Shown here in pieces: positions 15,646 to 23,415 of a stretch of DNA of 64,000 nt. Positions within the stretch are counted from its first letter, which is position 1, and each line of letters begins with the position of its first letter. The notes beneath the pieces were generated by a model that was given only the letters and a program-made list of their open reading frames with translations, had not been told where the DNA came from and did no database searches. This stretch comes from Dinoroseobacter sp049800835 (GTDB lineage Bacteria; Pseudomonadota; Alphaproteobacteria; Rhodobacterales; Rhodobacteraceae). Location of the stretch: contig NZ_JBNAFU010000001.1 of the NCBI RefSeq assembly GCF_049800835.1, positions 744,001 through 808,000 on the forward strand, written 5' to 3'. Made by a program: the position numbers and the translations under genes.

Positions 15646-16772
15646 CGGACAGGCGCTTGCCACTCCTTTCGGTGGTCGTTGCAGTTGTGGTGCTGATGGC
15701 TCTGGTCGGCGTCGCACGGTCGCACCGGGCAACGCCGGAATGGCGTGAAACGGTTTTCGTGTTCGGCACCTTGCTGGAAATCGTGATCCGCGATGCGGAC
15801 CGCGACCGGGCACAGCGTGCAACAGCGGCCACCGGGCAGATGTTGCAAACCCTGCACAACGACTGGCACGCTTGGCAGCCGGGCGCTCTTGAAACCGTGA
15901 ACGACCGGCTGGCGCTGGGGCAAACCACAGTTGTCAGCCCGGACCTTGCAAGCGTCCTTTCCCACGCGAAGCAGTTGTCGTGCGAAAGCGGCGGCCTGTT
16001 CGAGCCCGGTATCGGGCAGCTTATCGCGCTATGGGGCTTCCATGATGATGCCAACACGCAAGCGGCACCGCCTGATGCAAAGAAGATAGATGCCCTGCGC
16101 GAGGCCGCCCCGAGCATAGCCGACCTCCAGATCAGAAGTGCCTCTGTATCCTCTCAAAACCCGGCGCTGCAACTTGATCTTGGCGGCTTTGGCAAAGGGG
16201 CTGCGCTGGACATGGCCGAGAAGACGCTGGCAGCACACGGTATCGAAAATGCCGTACTGAACGCCGGGGGGGATGTGAATGTCATCGGCACGCACGGCGA
16301 ACGCAACTGGACGGTCGCCATTCGCGATCCGTTCGTCTGGGGGGCCGTGGCGTCGATCGCGCTCGATCCCGGAGAGGTGCTCTACACCTCCGGCAACTAC
16401 GAACGGTACTTTGAAACCGCGCCGACCCGGTTCGCCCATATCATCGATCCGCGAACCGGGTACCCGGTCCAGAACATCGTTTCCGCATCCGTATTGCACA
16501 CTAATGGCGCCCGGGCCGATGCGGCGGCCACAGCCTTGAGCGTGGCCGGTCAGGCGGCTTGGGCGCAGGTCGCGGCTGACATGCAGGTTGCCAGCGCACT
16601 GTTAATCACGGGTGACGGAACGCTGCTTGTCACGCCAGACATGGCGATGCGGCTGAATTTCGAGACCCCGGACCTTGCAGAGCAGATGAAGGTCATCCAA
16701 CTGCCCGCGCGCCGCGATATGCGCCACTGCCGCCCGACACCGGACAAAACAGTGTCCGATTTCGGACACTAG
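15642..16772 (+). CDS. apbE: FAD:protein FMN transferase ApbE
   Basis: This 376-residue protein has an N-terminal membrane/signal segment without a lipobox Cys (residues 7-26). The ApbE domain shows QLDLGGFGKGAALDMA (~170-185), NAGGDVNVIG, HIIDPRTGYPVQN and ADAAATALSV. ApbE attaches FMN covalently to Thr/Ser of RnfG and RnfD, both encoded on the other strand and sharing the NifA site. The start at ATG 15642 overlaps the rseC stop by ATGA. Its 3' end contains the NifA site for the next operon. Confidence 0.92.
   Translation: MTDRRLPLLSVVVAVVVLMALVGVARSHRATPEWRETVFVFGTLLEIVIRDADRDRAQRATAATGQMLQTLHNDWHAWQPGALETVNDRLALGQTTVVSPDLASVLSHAKQLSCESGGLFEPGIGQLIALWGFHDDANTQAAPPDAKKIDALREAAPSIADLQIRSASVSSQNPALQLDLGGFGKGAALDMAEKTLAAHGIENAVLNAGGDVNVIGTHGERNWTVAIRDPFVWGAVASIALDPGEVLYTSGNYERYFETAPTRFAHIIDPRTGYPVQNIVSASVLHTNGARADAAATALSVAGQAAWAQVAADMQVASALLITGDGTLLVTPDMAMRLNFETPDLAEQMKVIQLPARRDMRHCRPTPDKTVSDFGH
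16753..16768. promoter_or_regulatory. NifA upstream activator sequence for fdxD, inside the apbE 3' end
   Basis: TGT-CCGATTTCGG-ACA fits TGT-N10-ACA and is embedded in a perfect 20-bp palindrome (AGTGTCCGAT/ATCGGACACT type, 16751-16770). It lies within the last codons of apbE, only about 30 bp upstream of the fdxD -24 element, closer than the more usual 80-150 bp. Confidence 0.75.
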
Positions 16773-16786
16773 GCCGCGCGTGGTTT

Positions 16787-16802
16787 TGGCATGGACGTTG
16801 CT
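16787..16802 (+). promoter_or_regulatory. Sigma-54 (-24/-12) promoter of fdxD-prx
   Basis: TTGGCATG-GACG-TTGCT matches the RpoN consensus with one change (T for C in the -24 box). The predicted start near 16812 leaves a ~50 nt leader to fdxD. Confidence 0.85.
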
Positions 16803-16861
16803 GCGCAGATGCTGCTGCCCCCCGCGCGGCACGCTGAAATCCTCAACACAAGGGACCGACC

Positions 16862-17233
16862 ATGGCTAACATCACTTTCCAATCTCCGACCATGCATCGC
16901 GACAAGACGGTCTACGCAGTGGCTGGCAACACCAAGACCATTCTGGCGCTGGCCGACGAGCATCAAATCCCAATCCCTTTCGAATGCGGTGACGGTAACT
17001 GCGGCTCCTGCCTGATCGAGGTCAAGTCTCTCGAGGACAAGCCGAAGATGGGCATGTCGCTGACCGAAAAGGAAAAAGCGCGTCTGAAGGAGCTTCAGAA
17101 GATCACACCGGAAGAGATCGAAAACGCGGAAGTCAACGATCTGCCGCCCCGGTATCGCCTGGCCTGCCAGTTCATTGCCCGCGACGAAGACGTGATCATT
17201 CGTTTCCCCGGAACGCCGGGCGGGTCTTTCTGA
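16862..17233 (+). CDS. fdxD: [2Fe-2S] ferredoxin FdxD (ferredoxin V type)
   Basis: This 123-residue ferredoxin has cluster ligands Cys42, Cys47, Cys50 (ECGDGNCGSC) and Cys102 (LACQF), separated by a long charged helix (LTEKEKARLKELQK) that is typical of the FdxD/ferredoxin V type found upstream of nifH in Rhodobacter capsulatus. ATG 16862 has AAGGGA upstream. It has its own NifA/RpoN promoter and is followed by a peroxiredoxin. Confidence 0.87.
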   Translation: MANITFQSPTMHRDKTVYAVAGNTKTILALADEHQIPIPFECGDGNCGSCLIEVKSLEDKPKMGMSLTEKEKARLKELQKITPEEIENAEVNDLPPRYRLACQFIARDEDVIIRFPGTPGGSF

Positions 17234-17270
17234 CCCCTGTTGTTCTCCACGACCGAAAGGACATTGCCTC

Positions 17271-17813
17271 ATGAAAACCAACACCCCCTTGCCCGATGTC
17301 ACGTTTCAGACACGTGTGCGCGATGACAGCATCGATGGACCAAATCCGTTCCGCTGGCAGGACATGACCACCAAGGATTACTTTGCCGGCAAACGCGTTG
17401 TCCTGTTTTCATTGCCTGGTGCGTTCACACCAACCTGTTCGACCTATCAACTGCCCGGGTTCGAGAAGAACGCCGCGACATTCGCCGAGAACGGGATTGA
17501 CGAGATCTACTGCCTCTCCGTCAACGACAGTTTCGTCATGAACCAGTGGGCGAAAGCGCAGGGAATAGAAAACGTGAAGGTCATCCCGGATGGCTCCGGC
17601 GAGTTCACGCGCAAGATGGGTATGCTTGTGCGCAAGGACAACCTCGGCTTTGGCCTGCGGTCCTGGCGCTATGCGGCGATCGTCAATGACGGGGTGATCG
17701 AAGCGTGGTTCGAAGAACCGGGCCTGATGGACAACTGCCCGGATGATCCCTACAGGGTCTCTAGCCCCGAGACCATTCTGGCGTACCTGACGCAGGCCGT
17801 TGCCGCTGAGTGA
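17271..17813 (+). CDS. Peroxiredoxin (Prx5-like), nif-linked
   Basis: This 180-residue peroxiredoxin of the AhpE/Prx5-like group has the peroxidatic Cys in PGAFTPTCSTYQLPGF (~44-59), the following VNDSFVMNQWAKAQG and the conserved LRSWRYAAIV. It removes peroxides that would harm Fe-S proteins. GAAAGGAC precedes ATG 17271. It sits 37 nt after fdxD, in the same sigma-54 unit, and ends at a strong terminator, suggesting dedicated protection of nitrogenase. Confidence 0.88.
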   Translation: MKTNTPLPDVTFQTRVRDDSIDGPNPFRWQDMTTKDYFAGKRVVLFSLPGAFTPTCSTYQLPGFEKNAATFAENGIDEIYCLSVNDSFVMNQWAKAQGIENVKVIPDGSGEFTRKMGMLVRKDNLGFGLRSWRYAAIVNDGVIEAWFEEPGLMDNCPDDPYRVSSPETILAYLTQAVAAE

Positions 17814-17836
17814 CCAGGTTTCATTATCGAGTGCCG

Positions 17837-17864
17837 CGCCCCGCCCCACCGGCGGGGCGTTTTT
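17837..17864 (+). terminator. Rho-independent terminator after the peroxiredoxin gene
   Basis: A 9-bp GC-rich stem (CGCCCCGCC / GGCGGGGCG) with a 5-nt loop is followed directly by TTTTT. It separates the fdxD-prx unit from nifHDK. Confidence 0.9.
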
Positions 17865-18099
17865 CGTTTTGGGGCGGCGATCCGCGAACGTGACTGCATG
17901 GTGGATCGCAGCGCGGCCGCACACCACGCGGACAAGACGGGGCCTGGCAAAAGGCATGCATCAAACAGACCTGCAAAACAGACGGACAAACTCCTGCGCT
18001 ACATTCTGTCGGCTTTTGTCACCAAAGCCCCAAAAGCCAATATCACCATAACCATTTGTTTTAAAATGATATTTGAGAATTTTCCTTGGAAGCACCGCT
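17865..18099. other. nifH upstream region without consensus NifA site
   Basis: This stretch between the terminator and the nifH promoter contains no TGT-N10-ACA: every ACA in it lies 5' of every TGT, so the motif cannot form. Its last ~90 bases are AT-rich (TTTTAAAATGATATTTGAGAATTTTCC), which may help DNA bending. No open reading frame here looks like a gene. Confidence 0.6.
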
Positions 18100-18115
18100 T
18101 GGCACGCTTGCTGCT
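18100..18115 (+). promoter_or_regulatory. Sigma-54 (-24/-12) promoter of nifHDK
   Basis: TTGGCACG-CTTG-CTGCT has a perfect -24 box (18100-18106) and a -12 box with C in place of the first T (18111-18115). The GG/GC spacing is correct. The predicted start near 18125 leaves a ~60 nt leader before nifH. Confidence 0.85.
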
Positions 18116-18186
18116 GGATACTTCCCGAGCGCGGTCGCGCACCGTCTCAACTTTGAGCGAACAAAGAGACATAGAGGAATTATCAA

Positions 18187-19074
18187 ATGAGCGAACTTCG
18201 TCAGATCGCGTTTTACGGCAAGGGGGGGATCGGCAAATCGACGACGTCCCAGAACACTCTCGCCGCTCTCGTCGAGTTGCAGCAGAAGATCCTGATCGTC
18301 GGCTGTGACCCCAAGGCAGACTCCACACGTCTGATCCTGAACTCCAAGGCGCAGGATACCGTGCTGCACATGGCAGCCGAAATGGGCTCCGTGGAGGATC
18401 TTGAGCTCGAAGACGTGCTCAAGATCGGGTACTCGGACATCAAGTGCGTCGAGTCCGGTGGCCCCGAGCCGGGCGTCGGCTGTGCCGGCCGTGGCGTTAT
18501 CACCGCTATCAACTTCCTGGAAGAAAACGGCGCCTACGAAGACGTGGACTACGTGTCCTACGATGTTCTGGGCGACGTGGTCTGCGGCGGCTTTGCGATG
18601 CCAATCCGCGAAAACAAGGCCCAGGAAATCTACATCGTGATGTCTGGCGAGATGATGGCGCTCTATGCCGCCAACAACATCTCCAAGGGTATTCTGAAAT
18701 ACGCCAACTCCGGCGGCGTGCGTCTTGGTGGCCTGATCTGTAACGAGCGCCAGACCGACAAAGAGTTGGAACTGGCCGAAGCGATGGCCGCGAAACTCGG
18801 CTCCAAGCTGATCCACTTCGTGCCGCGCGACAACATCGTGCAACACGCGGAACTGCGTCGCCAGACGGTGCTGCAATATGCACCCGAAAGCCAGCAGGCC
18901 GAGGAATACCGTCAGTTGGCGCGCAAGATCCACGAGAACTCCGGCAAGGGCGTGATCCCGACCCCGGTCACGATGGACGAGCTGGAAGAGATGCTGATGG
19001 AGTTTGGCATCATGCAATCCGAGGAAGAGCGCGAAGCATTGATCGCAGCCTCCGACGCGGAATTGGCGAGCTAA
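18187..19074 (+). CDS. nifH: Nitrogenase iron protein NifH
   Basis: This 295-residue ATP-dependent reductase of molybdenum nitrogenase has P-loop GKGGIGKST (11-19), the [4Fe-4S] ligand Cys99 in GCAGRG and the second ligand further on (DVVCGGFAMP). Arg102 is the ADP-ribosylation site used by DraT in related bacteria, though draT/draG are not in the window. AGAGGAA precedes ATG 18187. Donors such as FdxN reduce it. It leads nifHDK and is followed by a stable hairpin. Confidence 0.99.
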   Translation: MSELRQIAFYGKGGIGKSTTSQNTLAALVELQQKILIVGCDPKADSTRLILNSKAQDTVLHMAAEMGSVEDLELEDVLKIGYSDIKCVESGGPEPGVGCAGRGVITAINFLEENGAYEDVDYVSYDVLGDVVCGGFAMPIRENKAQEIYIVMSGEMMALYAANNISKGILKYANSGGVRLGGLICNERQTDKELELAEAMAAKLGSKLIHFVPRDNIVQHAELRRQTVLQYAPESQQAEEYRQLARKIHENSGKGVIPTPVTMDELEEMLMEFGIMQSEEEREALIAASDAELAS

Positions 19075-19086
19075 GCCCGGAACCCG

Positions 19087-19110
19087 GAGGCCGGACAAAC
19101 ATCCGGCCTC
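19087..19110 (+). promoter_or_regulatory. Intercistronic hairpin between nifH and nifD
   Basis: A 9-bp stem (GAGGCCGGA / TCCGGCCTC) with a 6-nt loop has no T-run. It is probably an mRNA-stabilising or partial-termination element that leaves more nifH than nifDK transcript, as known in other diazotrophs (inference). Confidence 0.7.
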
Positions 19111-19150
19111 TGCATACCAAACCCCAGATCAGTGAGAAGGAGCCAAAAGG

Positions 19151-20656
19151 ATGGCCAAAGATCACACAGGGCCGGAAGACTATGAGGCGATGATCGAGGA
19201 AGTCCTCGACGCCTACCCGGCCAAAGCAAAGAAACGGCGCGCCAAGCACCTGACCGTTGCAGCCCCCACCGAAGAAGAAGCCGATCCCACGACAGGTATC
19301 GCTTCGAAGTGTGACACGCAGAAGTCCAACGTAAAGTCGGTCCCTGGTGTCATGACGATCCGCGGCTGTGCATATGCAGGGTCCAAAGGTGTGGTCTGGG
19401 GACCGATCAAGGACATGGTCCACGTCTCCCACGGGCCGGTCGGCTGCGGTCAGTATTCCTGGTCCCAGCGTCGGAACTACTACATCGGGAAAACCGGCGT
19501 GGACAGCTTCGTCACCATGCAGTTCACCACCGATTTCCAGGAAAAGGACATCGTCTTCGGCGGCGACAAGAAGTTGTCGAAAACCATTGACGAGATTGAG
19601 GAACTTTTCCCGCTCAACAATGGAACAACGATCCAGTCCGAATGCCCGATTGGTCTGATCGGGGACGACATCGAAGCTGTCGCCCGCGAAAAGAACAAGG
19701 AATACGACAAGACCATGGTGCCTGTCCGCTGCGAAGGCTTCCGCGGCGTGTCGCAATCGCTGGGTCACCACATCGCGAACGATGCGGTCCGGGACTGGGT
19801 CTTCGAAAAAGGCGAAGGCGCTGGCAAGGACTACGAGCCGGGCCCCTACGATGTGAACGTCATCGGTGACTACAACATCGGCGGAGACGCCTGGGCCTCC
19901 CGTATTCTTCTCGAGGAAATGGGGCTCAACGTGGTCGGCAACTGGTCCGGTGACGCAACGCTCGCCGAGATTGAACGCGCGCCCAAGGCCCGTCTGAACC
20001 TGATCCACTGCTACCGGTCGATGAACTACATCTGCCGCTACATGGAAGAGAAGTACGACATCGGCTGGATGGAATACAACTTCTTCGGCCCGACCCAGAT
20101 CGCGGCGTCCTTGCGCGCCATCGCCAAGAACTTCGACGAGACCATCCAGGAGAATGCCGAAAAGGTCATCGCCAAGTACCAGCCACTGGTCGACGACGTG
20201 ATCGCCAAGTTCAAGCCGCGGCTCGAGGGCAAATCGGTGATGCTCTACGTCGGTGGCCTGCGCCCCCGTCACGTGGTCACGGCTTATGACGACCTCGGCA
20301 TGGTCATCGCAGGCACGGGCTACGAGTTCGGGCATGGCGACGATTACAAGCGCACCGGTCACTACGTGAAAGAAGGCACGCTGATCTATGATGACGTCAC
20401 TGGCTACGAGCTGGAGAAGTTCATCGAGAAGGTGCGCCCGGATCTCGTGGGTTCCGGCATCAAGGAGAAGTACCCGGTGCAGAAGATGGGCATCCCGTTC
20501 CGTCAGATGCACAGCTGGGACTACTCGGGCCCCTATCACGGCTATGACGGCTTTGCCATCTTCGCCCGCGACATGGACCTGGCGATCAACAACCCCGTCT
20601 GGGGCATGTACGACGCCCCCTGGAATACCGACGCTGCGCCCATAGCCGCAGAGTAA
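19151..20656 (+). CDS. nifD: Nitrogenase MoFe protein alpha subunit NifD
   Basis: This 501-residue subunit has P-cluster ligand regions CAYAGSKGVVWGP and SHGPVGCGQYSW, followed by SECPIGLIGDD. The FeMo-cofactor ligand Cys lies in LIHCYRSMNY (~residue 287) and the His in FRQMHSWDYSGPYHG (~455). The strong GAGAAGGAG stands before ATG 19151. It is the catalytic subunit, paired with NifK. Full length, no disruption. Confidence 0.99.
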   Translation: MAKDHTGPEDYEAMIEEVLDAYPAKAKKRRAKHLTVAAPTEEEADPTTGIASKCDTQKSNVKSVPGVMTIRGCAYAGSKGVVWGPIKDMVHVSHGPVGCGQYSWSQRRNYYIGKTGVDSFVTMQFTTDFQEKDIVFGGDKKLSKTIDEIEELFPLNNGTTIQSECPIGLIGDDIEAVAREKNKEYDKTMVPVRCEGFRGVSQSLGHHIANDAVRDWVFEKGEGAGKDYEPGPYDVNVIGDYNIGGDAWASRILLEEMGLNVVGNWSGDATLAEIERAPKARLNLIHCYRSMNYICRYMEEKYDIGWMEYNFFGPTQIAASLRAIAKNFDETIQENAEKVIAKYQPLVDDVIAKFKPRLEGKSVMLYVGGLRPRHVVTAYDDLGMVIAGTGYEFGHGDDYKRTGHYVKEGTLIYDDVTGYELEKFIEKVRPDLVGSGIKEKYPVQKMGIPFRQMHSWDYSGPYHGYDGFAIFARDMDLAINNPVWGMYDAPWNTDAAPIAAE

Positions 20657-20666
20657 CCGAACACCA

Positions 20667-20686
20667 GATGGGCGTGCGCGCCCATC
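20667..20686 (+). promoter_or_regulatory. Intercistronic hairpin between nifD and nifK
   Basis: An 8-bp stem (GATGGGCG / CGCCCATC) with a TGCG loop begins 10 nt after the nifD stop. It lacks a T-run and probably acts on mRNA stability or processing. Confidence 0.6.
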
Positions 20687-20748
20687 CCCCTTCATTCCTC
20701 AACCCGGTGCGTCTCGGAATGCGGACGGCCAAGAGAAGGATCAGACCC

Positions 20749-22290
20749 ATGCCCCAATCGGCAGACAAAGTGCTCGACCATGCACCGCTCTTTCAGCAAC
20801 CTGAATACAAGGAGATGCTGGAGAACAAGAAGGTCAAATTCGAATGCGGCCATCCCGACGATCTGGTTGCTGAAATCGGCGACTGGACGAAATCCTGGGA
20901 ATACCGCGAAAAGAACCTCGCGCGCGAAGCGCTGACCGTGAACCCGGCGAAAGCCTGTCAGCCTCTGGGGGCCGTGTTCGCCGCCGCAGGCTACGAGAAG
21001 ACCATGAGCTTCGTACACGGCTCGCAAGGCTGCGTGGCTTACTACCGCTCGCACCTGAGCCGCCACTTCAAGGAACCGGCCTCCTGCGTGTCCTCTTCCA
21101 TGACCGAAGATGCGGCCGTTTTCGGCGGACTGGTGAACATGGTGGACGGCCTCGCCAATACCAAGGCGCTCTATGATCCGAAGATGATCGCGGTCTCGAC
21201 CACCTGCATGGCCGAGGTCATCGGCGATGACCTGAACTCGTTCATCATCCAGTCGAAGGAAAAAGGCTCCGTACCCGAAGACTTCGACGTACCGTTTGCC
21301 CACACACCGGCTTTTGTCGGTAGCCATGTCGACGGCTACGACAACATGACAAAGGGCATCCTGAAAAACTTCTGGGACAAGGTGGAAGACCCGGTCAAGA
21401 CCGAGAAGATCAACATCATCCCGGGCTTTGACGGGTTTGCCGTCGCCAACAACCGCGAAATCAAGCGGATGCTGGACGAAATGGGTGTGGAGTACACCTT
21501 CCTCAGCGACGTGTCCGACGTCTACGACACGCCGTCGGATGGTGAGTTCCGCATGTACGATGGCGGCACCCCGCTCGAAGCCGTCGAGGACGCGGTCAAC
21601 GCGAAAGCCACCGTCTCGATGCAGGAATACTGCACACCGAAGACGCTGGAATACGCCGCTTCCAAGGGCCAGGACACCGCAAGCCTGCACTACCCGATGG
21701 GTGTTCAGGCCACGGATGAGTTCCTGATGAAGATGTCTGAGCTTTCCGGCAAGGAAATCCCCGAAAGCCTCCGCCTTGAGCGTGGTCGCCTCGTGGACGC
21801 AATCGCGGACAGCCAGGCACATCTGCATGGCAAGACCTATGCCATCTATGGCGACCCTGACTTCGTCTACGCGATGGCCAAGTTCGTCATGGAGTTGGGT
21901 GGCGAGCCGATCCACTGCCTGGCCACCAATGGCGGCAAGGACTGGGAAGCACAGATGAAAGAGCTTCTGGCCACGTCGCCCTTCGGCGCCAAGGCACAGG
22001 TCTGGCCCAAGAAGGACCTGTGGCACATGCGCTCGCTTCTGAACACGGAACCTGTGGATATGCTGATCGGCAACAGCTACGGCAAGTACCTGGAGCGCGA
22101 CACGGGCACGCCGCTGATCCGCCTCATGTTCCCGATCTTCGACCGTCACCACCACCACCGCTTCCCGACCTGGGGCTACCAGGGCGCGCTGACGGTTCTG
22201 GTCAAGCTGCTGGATACGGTGTTCGACAAGCTGGACGACGATACGATCGTCCCCGGTGAGACGGATTACTCCTTCGACCTGACGCGTTAA
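20749..22290 (+). CDS. nifK: Nitrogenase MoFe protein beta subunit NifK
   Basis: This 513-residue subunit has P-cluster ligand segments NPAKACQPLGA, HGSQGCVAYYRSHLSRHFKEP and STTCMAEVIGDD, and the late IFDRHHHHRFPTWGYQGAL. ATG 20749 (MPQSADKVLDH) is chosen because the longer in-frame extension overlaps the hairpin and is not conserved; GAGAAGGA lies upstream. It pairs with NifD and holds half of the P-cluster. A terminator follows. Confidence 0.99.
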   Translation: MPQSADKVLDHAPLFQQPEYKEMLENKKVKFECGHPDDLVAEIGDWTKSWEYREKNLAREALTVNPAKACQPLGAVFAAAGYEKTMSFVHGSQGCVAYYRSHLSRHFKEPASCVSSSMTEDAAVFGGLVNMVDGLANTKALYDPKMIAVSTTCMAEVIGDDLNSFIIQSKEKGSVPEDFDVPFAHTPAFVGSHVDGYDNMTKGILKNFWDKVEDPVKTEKINIIPGFDGFAVANNREIKRMLDEMGVEYTFLSDVSDVYDTPSDGEFRMYDGGTPLEAVEDAVNAKATVSMQEYCTPKTLEYAASKGQDTASLHYPMGVQATDEFLMKMSELSGKEIPESLRLERGRLVDAIADSQAHLHGKTYAIYGDPDFVYAMAKFVMELGGEPIHCLATNGGKDWEAQMKELLATSPFGAKAQVWPKKDLWHMRSLLNTEPVDMLIGNSYGKYLERDTGTPLIRLMFPIFDRHHHHRFPTWGYQGALTVLVKLLDTVFDKLDDDTIVPGETDYSFDLTR

Positions 22291-22333
22291 ACCAGCTGCG
22301 GGGGGCGCGTGCCTTTCTGCTCCCTGCGACCCA

Positions 22334-22368
22334 ACCGGCAGCGTTCCCTCGCGTTGCCGGTTTTCTTT
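22334..22368 (+). terminator. Rho-independent terminator after nifHDK
   Basis: A 10-bp stem (ACCGGCAGCG / CGTTGCCGGT, one G-T pair) with an 8-nt loop is followed by TTTCTTT. It ends the nifHDK transcript before the alpha/beta-hydrolase gene. Confidence 0.85.
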
Positions 22369-22468
22369 GTGCGGCATCTGAAAACCTGCGCAGCTGACCG
22401 CTTGACCCCGGCGTGACAACGCCCGGCAGCGCAGCTACCGTCGGCTGCGACAAACCTGGTGTCGACCA

Positions 22469-23221
22469 ATGCCGACCACGAAATGCAAACTTGCCTCAGA
22501 CAAGGCCCGCAAAGGCGCAACGCGGCCTGCTATCCTGCTAATCGCTGGATTTGGCGACAATGCGAGCATGTTCGAGGGACTTTCGGGTACGCATCTTGCC
22601 AGAACGCATCGTTTGTTTCCAACTGACCTTCCCGGTTTCGGGGCGCCACCGCTGAAGTCTCGGACAACGCTCGAGGCCCTTGCCGACGTCGTTGCTGAGA
22701 AGGCGACGGAAGTTGGCGCCGAGATTATCGTGGCTCATTCGGTCGCATCGATCATTGCCTCGCTGGCGGCGCAACGTTCCGACTGCCCGGTCAGGGTAAT
22801 TCTTTCCTTGGAAGGAAATATCACGGCAGAGGACGCATACTTCTCTGGGACCGCGGCAAATTATGACGACCCGGCAAGATTTCGGATCGAGTTTCTAAAA
22901 CGCCTCGATCAAATGGCGAAAGATGATCCTATCATCGCGCGCTATCACCAGTCCGTTTCAGAGGCAGACCAGCGTGCGCTTTGGCAGCTTGGCACAGATG
23001 CGCGTCGCTTCTCATCTCGGCACGTGCCGGGTGACGTCCTGAAATCGTCGTGTAACGTGGTCTACCTCTACAATCCGGAGAACTGCCCAGAGACCACTCT
23101 TGCGTGGTTGGACGTCAATCCAATCGAGCGGATCGTTCTTGAAAACGCCACTCACTGGGCGAGCGTTGACCAGCCCGAACTGCTTGCTGACAAGCTTGCC
23201 GAGGCGTTGGACCGAGTCTGA
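22469..23221 (+). CDS. Alpha/beta-hydrolase of unknown substrate inserted between nifK and nifE
   Basis: This ~250-residue protein has the alpha/beta-hydrolase fold: oxyanion segment LLIAGFGDNASMFEGL (23-38), DLPGFGAP (53-60), nucleophile elbow AHSVAS with Ser91 (Ala replaces both usual Gly) and a late His in NATHWAS (His229). The acid residue is not certain. No sigma-54 site or strong ribosome binding site precedes it, so ATG 22469 is tentative. It lies alone between two nif operons and is not a known nif gene. Its codon use looks less GC-biased than its neighbours, which may mean later acquisition. Confidence 0.72.
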   Translation: MPTTKCKLASDKARKGATRPAILLIAGFGDNASMFEGLSGTHLARTHRLFPTDLPGFGAPPLKSRTTLEALADVVAEKATEVGAEIIVAHSVASIIASLAAQRSDCPVRVILSLEGNITAEDAYFSGTAANYDDPARFRIEFLKRLDQMAKDDPIIARYHQSVSEADQRALWQLGTDARRFSSRHVPGDVLKSSCNVVYLYNPENCPETTLAWLDVNPIERIVLENATHWASVDQPELLADKLAEALDRV

Positions 23222-23303
23222 AACCCGACTTTCCCACGCGAACAACGATTGACCGTTCCGTCTACATTCCACCCGCGCATATGGGGGAGTTGCAAACTGC
23301 CTT

Positions 23304-23319
23304 TGTAGGCATTCCGACA
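23304..23319. promoter_or_regulatory. NifA upstream activator sequence of nifE
   Basis: TGT-AGGCATTCCG-ACA fits TGT-N10-ACA. It lies about 58 bp upstream of the nifE -24 element. Confidence 0.8.
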
Positions 23320-23369
23320 AATCTCCAACCTCGGCGGTCACAGGAGCCGCCAAAACACGGCCCCACACT

Positions 23370-23385
23370 TGGCACGTTCCTTGCT
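23370..23385 (+). promoter_or_regulatory. Sigma-54 (-24/-12) promoter of the nifENX operon
   Basis: TTGGCACG-TTCC-TTGCT is a consensus site. Transcription should begin near 23395, so ATG 23392 cannot be the nifE start. Confidence 0.92.
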
Positions 23386-23415
23386 GAATTCATGACATCA
23401 GCCGGAGGACCGCGC

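Noticed and set aside
18001..18100. Possible NifA site upstream of nifH (TGT followed by CAC or CCA at N10)
   Set aside because: Neither candidate ends in ACA; calling them would need experimental support.
19010..20695. 561-codon open frame opposite nifD
   Set aside because: nifD is certain; the antisense frame has no ribosome binding site or recognisable motif and mirrors strong codon bias.
20692..22419. 575-codon open frame opposite nifK
   Set aside because: It is a shadow of nifK and crosses the nifHDK terminator.
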